A stretch of DNA of 14,081 nt from JBHHYN01 sp046757565 (lineage in GTDB: Bacteria; Pseudomonadota; Gammaproteobacteria; Eutrophobiales; Eutrophobiaceae), in the NCBI GenBank assembly GCA_046757565.1, contig JBHHYN010000075.1:1-14081 (forward strand), read 5' to 3'. The notes under the pieces are model-generated. The model was not told the origin of the DNA. It saw only the letters and a program-made list of their open reading frames with translations, and searched no databases. The translations under genes and the position numbers were made by a program. Shown in pieces: positions 1 through 6,417 of this stretch. The number at the start of each line of letters is the position of its first letter. Position 1 is the stretch's first letter.

Positions 1-65
1 CAGTTTTTATTCAAAAGTCTTTCTTGTTAACCCACAGATTCTGCTGAAGAGCCCTTATTATTTGG

Positions 66-83
66 GACTGATATTACAGTCAT
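66..83 (+). promoter_or_regulatory. Possible promoter of the 6S RNA
   Basis: TATTAC at 72-77 matches the sigma-70 -10 consensus at four of six bases and lies six bases before the inferred RNA start at about 84. It sits in the loop of a short inverted repeat, GACTG at 66-70 and CAGTC at 77-81. I see no convincing -35 hexamer 16-18 bases upstream. The call is placement-based and weak. Confidence 0.25.
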
Positions 84-253
84 GGCCCCGGAAAGATAGT
101 GGAGTTAAACGGGGACCTGGAAGCCGATGGGGGAGATACGCCAGTTTGCAGTTCGACCATGGCGTGCAGGCAGGGGGCTAAAAACCTTCCAGGACGGCAG
201 GCTCTTCCCTCCAGAGACCCTTGTATTAAACCGTTCGCAGATACAACAGGGCT
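84..253 (+). ncRNA. ssrS: Probable 6S RNA (RNA polymerase regulator)
   Basis: 6S RNA is a long, mostly double-stranded RNA that mimics an open promoter and sequesters sigma-70 RNA polymerase in stationary phase. The stretch folds on itself end to end: 85-88 pairs with 249-252, AACGG at 108-112 with 231-235, and CTGGA at 117-121 with 210-214. An apical hairpin is formed by 138-143 with 160-165. Two elements match the E. coli RNA in the right order and spacing. AGCCGAT at 122-128 corresponds to the conserved AGCCGAU of the 5' central bubble, where product RNA starts. GGCTAAAAAC at 175-184 corresponds to the GCCUUAAAAC element on the 3' side. The length of about 170 nt is near the usual 180. A TATTAC box at 72-77 is placed to start transcription near 84, but no good -35 is seen. 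The ends are estimates. Some A-C mismatches in the stems would be G-U on the other strand, so the strand call rests on the two sequence motifs. Neither usual neighbour gene, zapA or ygfA, is visible in the window. Confidence 0.68.
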
Positions 254-301
254 ATAAAATGTCACAAAATTGAGACAGAATTCTCTTCTTTCAAACTTCC
301 C

Positions 302-463
302 CTAACTTCCCCACTTATATTTAACAGCAGCACTCCTCTTTTTGTATTTTTCCTGCAATGAGGAGCCGAATTGCGTCTTATCCCTGTTTTGCGGCTGTTT
401 TCTTATATGGTTTCCCCAACCCTGATGACGGGCAAGGTTCGATTTACCTGGCGTACTGTTCAT
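302..463 (-). CDS. Possible small basic protein, unrecognised (53 aa)
   Basis: This is an open frame of 53 codons starting at ATG 463-461. A GGGG run lies eight bases before the start and could act as a ribosome binding site. The product is strongly basic and hydrophilic, rich in Lys, Arg, Asn and Gln, with no membrane segment and no signal peptide; it ends in a Lys/Tyr/Trp-rich tail (VKYKWGS). The frame stays open upstream to 505, which would add 14 residues. It follows the DUF123 gene on the same strand by 116 bases and ends about 50 bases from the 6S RNA. I do not recognise the family. The composition resembles small ribosome- or RNA-binding proteins, but that is only an impression. It may be a chance frame. 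Confidence 0.3.
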   Translation of the reverse strand: MNSTPGKSNLARHQGWGNHIRKQPQNRDKTQFGSSLQEKYKKRSAAVKYKWGS

Positions 464-520
464 ATCAGTTCCCCGGAAACACTGGTTCTGATATGTGTAA
501 TGCATTATTTATTCCATTTT

Positions 521-559
521 CGGATATTTCCGGGTTAACCCGTATGTTGTACGAGTACA
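521..559. repeat. Cluster of small palindromes downstream of the DUF123 gene
   Basis: Three inverted repeats lie together in the 116 bases after the minus-strand operon. They are CGGA-TATT-TCCG at 521-532, the perfect 12-base palindrome CGGGTTAACCCG at 531-542, and TGTAC-GA-GTACA at 548-559. The first two overlap, so only one could form at a time. None is followed by a T run on the minus strand, so a standard intrinsic terminator is not shown. The cluster could be a weak transcription end or a protein-binding site. Confidence 0.3.
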
Positions 560-579
560 CCGGGAAACGGGCTGATTCC

Positions 580-1035
580 TTAGTCTGATGAGGGTTTCCC
601 GTGAAAATTCAGTTTGCGAAGATGATGCAAAAATCCTGCTGGAGGCAGCATCTTGTTGAAGTGGAACAGATGTGTCGGGCAGTGACAATCGGATGAACCG
701 AAACCTGGAACCGGTTGTCCGGACACCTCGAGCTTTGCAAGCTGTCTTGCCCAGATACATTCAAGACGCTGCGGATCAGTCGAAAACCAGACGTGCATCA
801 TTTGTATATGCACTTTAAGATAATCGATGTGCCAGCGGGGTTTGGCCCGGTTGTATAGATGATGCCTGAGCCGGGCCTTTAATCCTCCAGGACCGAAGGC
901 ACTGCCAACGTAGGCGTACCAGCCCTCTTCGAAATTAAATCGCCCTAAATTGCCGATTGTTATATCAGTAAGGGAAGATAATTTTAAACAGAGAATGTAT
1001 GTTCCCGTTGAGCCTAGTGAGTTTAAATGATGCAA
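580..1035 (-). CDS. GIY-YIG/DUF123 family protein
   Basis: This 151-residue cytoplasmic protein belongs to the DUF123 branch of the GIY-YIG nuclease fold. The motifs appear in order: GTYILCL at about residues 11-17 (the GIY part), YAYVGSA at 40-46 (the YIG part), a basic stretch LKARLRHHL at 52-60, HIDYL at 69-73, a Glu in the LECIWA segment at about 91-96, and the typical C-terminal GFGSSDCHCPTHLFHF at 111-126. In archaea this domain can be fused to or annotated with endonuclease III; bacterial members are mostly uncharacterised, so substrate and activity are unknown. The frame has no ATG before the GIY motif. The only usable start I see is TTG at 1035-1033, with no clear ribosome binding site. 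It begins 13 bases after the dehydrogenase stop and is probably the last large gene of the RND operon. Translational coupling to the gene upstream is possible. The family assignment is confident, the start is not. Confidence 0.85.
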   Translation of the reverse strand: MHHLNSLGSTGTYILCLKLSSLTDITIGNLGRFNFEEGWYAYVGSAFGPGGLKARLRHHLYNRAKPRWHIDYLKVHIQMMHVWFSTDPQRLECIWARQLAKLEVSGQPVPGFGSSDCHCPTHLFHFNKMLPPAGFLHHLRKLNFHGKPSSD

Positions 1036-1048
1036 TTTGATTAACCCG

Positions 1049-1948
1049 TTATGAGACCGGTTTCTTTTTCTTTACCTGTGAGGCGTGTGAAAATTGCCTG
1101 TGCTCAGCCCCTGATGCCTTGATCAAAATCCAGTCCATTAACCTGTCAGGCAAAACCCTCTTGAGAAAAGCAAACGCATAGGTGGGCAGGGTTACATAAT
1201 ATCTGGCCTTGGGATGTCTACTCTCCAGCGCATGAATCACTTTATCCAGTACGGCTTCCGGTCCCATGGTAAAAGGCGTTTCGTCGTCGTCACTGGACAA
1301 CCGCCGCTCGATGGTGGCATAGATGTCTTTGTAAAAACTGTTGTTGCGATCGATGTTTCTTCTGAAAGCCGCATAGGCATTCACCCTGAAGTTGCTGGTA
1401 ACCGGACCGGTATCAATCAAGGATACGTGGATTCCGCTGCCAGCCAGTTCCATCCTTAAAGTATCCGCCAACCCCTCTATGGCAAATTTGCTGGCGTTGT
1501 AGGCCCCGCGGTATTTGAGCGCAATGAATCCCAGGACCGAGCTGTGCTGGATGATCCGGCCCTCCCCCTGCTTTCTCATGGCCGGGATCAGCAGCGTGGT
1601 TAATTCATGGGAACCAAATAAATTTACCTCGAATTGTTCGCGCAAACTATCACGCGTTATATCTTCCAGGGCGCCCGGCTGACCATAGCCGGCATTATTG
1701 AACAGACCATAAATCCTGCCATCGGTAGCATCAAGTACGGTTTCCACGGCAGCTTGAATCGAAGCAGAATTGGCAAGGTCAAGCCGGCAGGATTCAAACC
1801 CTTCATCTGTTAACATCCGCACATCCTGTTGCTTCCTGGCGGTAGCAAACACGCGGTAACCGCGCTGTTTGAGCCCGGCCGCTACACATCTGCCGATACC
1901 ACTGGAACAACCCGTGATGAGAACGCTGCGGCTGCGCGCCACAACCAT
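1049..1948 (-). CDS. YbbO-like SDR family NAD(P)-dependent oxidoreductase
   Basis: This is a classical short-chain dehydrogenase/reductase of 299 residues with a Rossmann fold. The nucleotide-binding motif TGCSSGIG is at residues 12-19, the structural NNAG at 84-87, the catalytic Ser at 136-137, and the YNASK active site at 150-154. A C-terminal extension of about 70 residues contains YYVTLPTYAFAFLKRVLPDRLMD in two parts and a Lys-rich end. The overall pattern, including LITGCSSGIG, FNNAGYG and the LKRVLP tail, resembles E. coli YbbO, reported as an NADP-dependent aldehyde reductase. The substrate here is not known. A basic residue (R39 in the TARK segment after beta-2) suits NADP preference, which is inference. 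The start ATG lies three bases after the pump gene's stop, so translation is probably coupled. Pairing an SDR with an RND pump may be functional, for example modification of an exported or toxic compound, or only shared transcription. Confidence 0.9.
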   Translation of the reverse strand: MVVARSRSVLITGCSSGIGRCVAAGLKQRGYRVFATARKQQDVRMLTDEGFESCRLDLANSASIQAAVETVLDATDGRIYGLFNNAGYGQPGALEDITRDSLREQFEVNLFGSHELTTLLIPAMRKQGEGRIIQHSSVLGFIALKYRGAYNASKFAIEGLADTLRMELAGSGIHVSLIDTGPVTSNFRVNAYAAFRRNIDRNNSFYKDIYATIERRLSSDDDETPFTMGPEAVLDKVIHALESRHPKARYYVTLPTYAFAFLKRVLPDRLMDWILIKASGAEHRQFSHASQVKKKKPVS

Positions 1949-1951
1949 TAC

Positions 1952-4900
1952 TCAGAAACCCTGTTCCATGGTTGCTCCCTTCGGACCGGTTTTTTCCGCC
2001 AGCCATTTATAAAACCAGCTTCTTATATCATCGGCGATCAGATAAAAGCACGGCAAGGCCAACAGGATCAGGACAGTGGCGAATAACAGGCCGAACCCGA
2101 GGCTGACCGCCATCGGGGCCAGGAACCTGGTTTGACCGGTTGAAAAAAATATCAACGGTGATACCCCCAGGAAGGTGGTAATGGTCGTTAACAAGATTGG
2201 CCTGGCCCGGACTTTTCCCGCCTCGATAACCGCCGCTATCCGGTCGAGACCCCCAGCACGCTGATGTTTCACAAAATCCACCAATATTAATGAATCATTG
2301 ACGATGATCCCGGACAGGGCCAGTATCCCGACAAGAGACAGGAACTGCAGATGATAATTGAATATCACGTGACCAATGATAACGCCTATTAACCCGAACG
2401 GGATCGCTACCATCACGACGATCGGGTCGAGCAATGACTTGAACAGGGCTGCAAGCATGAAAAAGATAACAACCAGGGCGATGACCAACGCATTATACAT
2501 GCCGCTGAAGGCATCCTGTGCGTCTTTTTTTTCCCCAAGAAATATCAGTTTGTAATCGGTTTCTCCTGAATTGGGAGTAAAATTATTTTCTATTTGCCGG
2601 GTCACTGCCAGGGGCGTGGTTAAGGCGGAATCCACTTCTGCCGTGATCTTAGCCATTCGCTGATTGTTACGGCGGCGGATCTGGTTCAGCCCCCTTCCAA
2701 CCGAGATGTCCGCCACATCACCCAGATAGACCATCCTTCCATCAGACAAGACCACAGGGAGTTCTGTCAGACTGGTTGATTGCCGACGAATATATTCCGG
2801 ATAGATCACCCGCACAGGTATGTGCTTGTTATTCCAGGTCACATGTACGACTTCATTGCCCAGAAAACCGGAGCGCACGACATCGGCCAGTTGTGACTGG
2901 GTCAAACCCAGCCTTCTTCCCCTGTCATTCAATGCATATTTATATTCGAGTTTTCCAGGTTCCTGATCATTCTGCACATCGTGAACGCCCGGCATACGGC
3001 GGAGATATTGGGTTATCGCCTCCGCTTTTGCCTGCATGACGGAAACGGCATCACTCTCCACACCTATTTCAATGTCATTGCCGGCAGGCCCACCCTGGGG
3101 CTTAAGCACACTCAGGCGTTTCACACCGGTGAACTTCATTATCTGTCCACGAAGTGCATTGATGATCTCGTCTGTTGTGCGTTGCCGGGTCCCCGGTTCC
3201 GAAAAATTCATACTCACAACGGGTGATATCCATTTCTCAATGAACCCTTCCGGGACGGGTTTGTTGAGATCCACGATAAACTGAATCAGATTACTGCCTG
3301 TCCTGGAGCGTTGAAAGTCGATAATCGAATAGCCGACATTGGCCAGCAATGAATCCAGTTCATCCTCCCCGACGGTAGTGAGAATGACCCTTTCCAGTTT
3401 TTTCGTCAGATCAAGACTCTCTTCCAGGCTATAGGTATTCGGTGTTTCAACATTAAGGAAAAACTGTCCCAGTTCAACATCGCCGAATTGTTCATAGGGG
3501 ATGCGTGTCATGGCATACGCCAGTGAAATAGCGAGCAATGCAACTCCAAGGATTGCCACGGTATAGCGGTTGCTGGCAGACCAGTGCAGCAGATCACCGT
3601 AGCGATTGAGCATTGCCTTCCAGTTAATCAGTCTCCGGCGTGTCTGCAATTTCAGAAAATGTGCCGCATGGGAGGGCAGGACGAGGAAGGCTTCCAGCAG
3701 TGAACCCAACAGGGCGCAACTAACGACCACCGGAATCACCCTGGTAAATTCACCGATAATGCTGCCGATGGAAAACATCGGGATGAATGCGGCGATCGTT
3801 GTCAGGGTGGAGACAACGACCGGCCAGAAGACCTCACGGGTGCCACCCGTCGCCGCATGCAGATTGTCGTGCCCCATTTCAATGTGACGATAGACGTTTT
3901 CCGTAATGATAATGGCATCATCGACGATCATGCCCAATACAATCAGAAAGGCGAATAAAGAGACCATGTTTATGGTGTATCCGAAATACCGCAGCAGGAT
4001 AATGGCGACCAGGAAGGAAAACGGAATGCCAAACGCGGTGATTAAGGCAACCCGGAAATTCAGTAGAAAATAGAGCGATACTAACACCAGCGCCAGTCCC
4101 ACCAGGCCGGATGACTTGACCAGATTCAGGCGTGTTTTGACATATTTTGACATGTCCGTATGCAGACCGATATTGACACTTGCCGGCAATACCTGCTTTA
4201 ACTCTTCAGCCAGTTCATGTACCCGGTTGGAAACCTCAATGGTGGAAGCAGAAGCGGTCTTGGTTACCGTCAGATTAACAGAGGGCTTGCCATTAAAACG
4301 GGCATAGGTGCGTGGTTCCTCAAAGCGCCTGCTGACATGAGCTATATCGCCCAGACGCAGTTGACCCCCATTAGCGTTGGCGAGTAACACAATCTCTTCG
4401 ATGGATTCAGGCTCCGGCGCGACACCCTTCCCCCGCAGACGAATATCGCCTTCCAGAGACTTGATGGATCCCCCGGGCTGATCACGTAGATTATTTCGCA
4501 GCGCCAGCATTACCCTGTCCAGCGGGATATCCAGGGCAGCCAGATCATTCGGATCAACAACTACCCAGATCTCCCAATCCCGGTCACCGGCCATGCCGAC
4601 ACTGGCCACCCCGGGAATCAGTTCCATCCGCCGTCTAACGTTTTCAGCCAGCTTGAATAACCGGGCTTGAGGAAGACTCCCATACAGGGTAAGGGCGATA
4701 ACCGGAAAGCGGGTACGCAGGCGATTGAGTTCAGGATCATCGGCAGTTTCGGGTAAATCGTCAATGCGGTCGAGAATGGTGCGCGCATCCCGCATGAAAT
4801 CATCAACGTTCGTTCCTGCCTTTAACTTGATATAGATGTTTGAAACCCCTTCCTTGCTAATCGAGGAAATATGATCGATATCCTGACTATCCTCAAACTC

Positions 4901-5107
4901 CTCCTCGATGGGCAGGGTCACCTGCTGTTCCACTTCAGCGGGAGAGGCCCCTTCAAATCTGGTGTTAATACTGGCTATATCCAGTTCAATGACGGGAAAC
5001 ATCTCCTGGGGCAGGGTGTACCAGGTAAGTACCCCCATGATCAGGACGAGGAGCAGGCTGAGATTGATCAGCAGGGGATTCTTTATGGAGAAATTAATAA
5101 TGGACAT
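1952..5107 (-). CDS. RND-family efflux transporter, inner-membrane permease subunit
   Basis: This 1051-residue protein is a proton-driven resistance-nodulation-division pump of the inner membrane, working as a trimer with the adaptor encoded just upstream. The family layout is visible: TM1 at about 12-30, a large periplasmic loop to about 330, a cluster of membrane helices at about 333-495, a second periplasmic loop, and a final helix cluster from about 865. TM4 carries the proton-relay Asp pair in GMIVDDAIIITENV (D396, D397), as in AcrB D407/D408. In TM10, where AcrB has the lysine-asparagine pair K940-N941, this protein reads GIIVNDSLILVDF (N937, D938), so the lysine is replaced. The length is normal for the superfamily. 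The sequence looks more like the divergent AcrB-like pumps annotated only as permease subunit than like AcrB or MexB themselves, and it lacks the CusA signature. The substrate is unknown. No outer-membrane channel gene is in the window, so it may use a shared TolC. Confidence 0.95.
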   Translation of the reverse strand: MSIINFSIKNPLLINLSLLLVLIMGVLTWYTLPQEMFPVIELDIASINTRFEGASPAEVEQQVTLPIEEEFEDSQDIDHISSISKEGVSNIYIKLKAGTNVDDFMRDARTILDRIDDLPETADDPELNRLRTRFPVIALTLYGSLPQARLFKLAENVRRRMELIPGVASVGMAGDRDWEIWVVVDPNDLAALDIPLDRVMLALRNNLRDQPGGSIKSLEGDIRLRGKGVAPEPESIEEIVLLANANGGQLRLGDIAHVSRRFEEPRTYARFNGKPSVNLTVTKTASASTIEVSNRVHELAEELKQVLPASVNIGLHTDMSKYVKTRLNLVKSSGLVGLALVLVSLYFLLNFRVALITAFGIPFSFLVAIILLRYFGYTINMVSLFAFLIVLGMIVDDAIIITENVYRHIEMGHDNLHAATGGTREVFWPVVVSTLTTIAAFIPMFSIGSIIGEFTRVIPVVVSCALLGSLLEAFLVLPSHAAHFLKLQTRRRLINWKAMLNRYGDLLHWSASNRYTVAILGVALLAISLAYAMTRIPYEQFGDVELGQFFLNVETPNTYSLEESLDLTKKLERVILTTVGEDELDSLLANVGYSIIDFQRSRTGSNLIQFIVDLNKPVPEGFIEKWISPVVSMNFSEPGTRQRTTDEIINALRGQIMKFTGVKRLSVLKPQGGPAGNDIEIGVESDAVSVMQAKAEAITQYLRRMPGVHDVQNDQEPGKLEYKYALNDRGRRLGLTQSQLADVVRSGFLGNEVVHVTWNNKHIPVRVIYPEYIRRQSTSLTELPVVLSDGRMVYLGDVADISVGRGLNQIRRRNNQRMAKITAEVDSALTTPLAVTRQIENNFTPNSGETDYKLIFLGEKKDAQDAFSGMYNALVIALVVIFFMLAALFKSLLDPIVVMVAIPFGLIGVIIGHVIFNYHLQFLSLVGILALSGIIVNDSLILVDFVKHQRAGGLDRIAAVIEAGKVRARPILLTTITTFLGVSPLIFFSTGQTRFLAPMAVSLGFGLLFATVLILLALPCFYLIADDIRSWFYKWLAEKTGPKGATMEQGF

Positions 5108-5135
5108 GACTCAATAGCAGTCAGGAAACAGTATC

Positions 5136-6272
5136 CTACTCCACCGATACCTCCTGGCCATCGGTAAGGACGGTCACATCCCTGGCAACGATCGATGTGC
5201 CGGACGCCAAACCGTCGATTACCTGCAACGCACCGTAGCGTTTGATGAGCCTGACCGGGGTCTTCACCACATGATTCCTGTCCAGTGTGTAAACATAGCT
5301 CTTCCCTTCTTCATGTAAAATCGACGTCAACGGCACCACCGGGACCTGTTGCAAGAAGGCGCCGGGCAATTCGGCACGGGCAAGTTGCCCGCTGGTCAAA
5401 CCTATCCCTGGCAATCGAATCCTTACAGCGTAGGTATTGGTATTCGGATCCGGGTCCACCGCCAGGGCAATTGTTCTTCCGGAACGTTTTTGTCCGGCTA
5501 CAGAAATGGTGATTTCCTGTCCCCGTGCTAACGATGAGACGACGCGCCCGGGCGCCTCCAGATACAAGTCCAGTTCATCGGTCTGCACCAGGTCGACGGC
5601 CGGCTGGCCGGGGGAGACATAGTCACCGATAACGGCCTGTACGGCATTCACCGTCGCCTGGAAAGGGGCAGTAAGGCGCACTCTGTCCAGATTGCGTTGC
5701 GCCCGGTCCAGGCCGGCGCGCCGTGTCTGCAAGCGCGACGATGCAGTCTCGACACTGTAGCGCAAGCGGGCCTCTTCCTGCCGCTGGCGCAGCAGTTTTT
5801 GTTCGGCTTCATCATATTTTGATTTCGATGCCAGTGACTCCTGCCCCAGTTTGTGCAAACGCGCCAGTTCCTGCTCTAAAAGTTGCCGTTCCTTGACGAC
5901 CAGTTCCAGTAACTGGCGATCACGGTCTATTGCCTTCTGTTCCTGCAACAATAACGCCCTGGTTTCTTCGACCGTATCCAGAAAATCACCCTCATCTATC
6001 TTCAACAACAGTTCGCCCGTGGCGACACGTTGTCCAGGCTCGACGTACCTGCCGGTAACTTTACCGGAAACCTCAAAGCGTAAGTGGGCCTTGCGTGCCG
6101 GTTGCAACCTGCCGGTAATCACCGTTTTCGGCTGCACATCCATCAAGCGTACTGTTTCCACTGCCACACCGGGAAGCGGCAAAGGCTGAAGTTCGGCCTT
6201 GGTATCGGGTCTTGTCAACACAATCAGGGCAACAACAGCGACGGTAAGGACAATGACAGTAATATTTCTCAT
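5136..6272 (-). CDS. RND efflux periplasmic adaptor (membrane fusion protein)
   Basis: This 378-residue protein links the inner-membrane pump to an outer-membrane channel. An N-terminal hydrophobic stretch (about residues 4-20) has no lipobox Cys, so it is probably anchored by an uncleaved helix or secreted, rather than a lipoprotein as AcrA is. It is followed by a first half lipoyl domain with GKVTGRYVEPGQRVATGELLLKI in two parts (about 69-92), and a long Glu/Gln/Arg/Leu-rich alpha-hairpin with coiled-coil character (about 100-195). The second half lipoyl domain (LTAPFQATVNAV through GDYVSPGQPAVDLV, about 200-230) and beta-barrel and membrane-proximal segments follow to the end. It starts at ATG 6272-6270 and is the first gene of the minus-strand unit. 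The pump gene begins 28 bases after its stop. It is transcribed divergently from lptD. The substrate cannot be told from the sequence. Confidence 0.93.
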   Translation of the reverse strand: MRNITVIVLTVAVVALIVLTRPDTKAELQPLPLPGVAVETVRLMDVQPKTVITGRLQPARKAHLRFEVSGKVTGRYVEPGQRVATGELLLKIDEGDFLDTVEETRALLLQEQKAIDRDRQLLELVVKERQLLEQELARLHKLGQESLASKSKYDEAEQKLLRQRQEEARLRYSVETASSRLQTRRAGLDRAQRNLDRVRLTAPFQATVNAVQAVIGDYVSPGQPAVDLVQTDELDLYLEAPGRVVSSLARGQEITISVAGQKRSGRTIALAVDPDPNTNTYAVRIRLPGIGLTSGQLARAELPGAFLQQVPVVPLTSILHEEGKSYVYTLDRNHVVKTPVRLIKRYGALQVIDGLASGTSIVARDVTVLTDGQEVSVE

Positions 6273-6417
6273 GTTCAGTTAGTACTATTCAGCTGTTTCG
6301 ATGTACCATACGCAAGTGTACAAAAACCGTTAGACAACTGCCTGAATAATTAATTTGAATGAATTGGCTGTCTATAACATTTAACAGTGCCGTAAAAACC
6401 CCCATAATATCGGCGTA
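6273..6417. promoter_or_regulatory. Divergent promoter region between the RND operon and lptD
   Basis: These 145 bases must carry the promoters for both directions. Toward lptD, TATAAC at 6373-6378 is a fair -10 box (five of six bases), with only a poor -35 (TTAATT, 6350-6355) at 17-base spacing. Toward the adaptor gene I see TTG-rich stretches but no clear pair. No ribosome binding site of standard strength precedes lptD. In E. coli lptD is partly under sigma-E, but I see no convincing GGAACTT-type -35 here. Confidence 0.4.
6302..6322. promoter_or_regulatory. Inverted repeat, possible operator for the RND operon
   Basis: TGTAC at 6302-6306 and GTACA at 6318-6322 form a perfect 5-base inverted repeat with an 11-base centre. 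It sits 30-50 bases upstream of the adaptor start, where a repressor would act. RND operons are commonly controlled by TetR- or MarR-type regulators, but none is encoded in the window. The arms are short and chance is possible. Confidence 0.25.

Noticed and set aside
80..265. Minus-strand reading of the 6S-like block, either as a 61-residue protein or as the RNA strand
   Set aside because: The protein frame lies fully inside the self-complementary RNA and has no recognisable features. As RNA the minus strand gains some G-U pairs but lacks AGCCGAU and the GCUAAAAAC element in the right places.
531..542. Palindrome CGGGTTAACCCG as an intrinsic terminator of the minus-strand operon
   Set aside because: The stem is only four pairs around a four-base loop, and no T run follows on the minus strand.
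358..588. Plus-strand frame of 76 residues, considered as a remnant of ygfA downstream of 6S RNA
   Set aside because: It has no resemblance to 5-formyltetrahydrofolate cyclo-ligase, and it runs into the DUF123 gene on the other strand.
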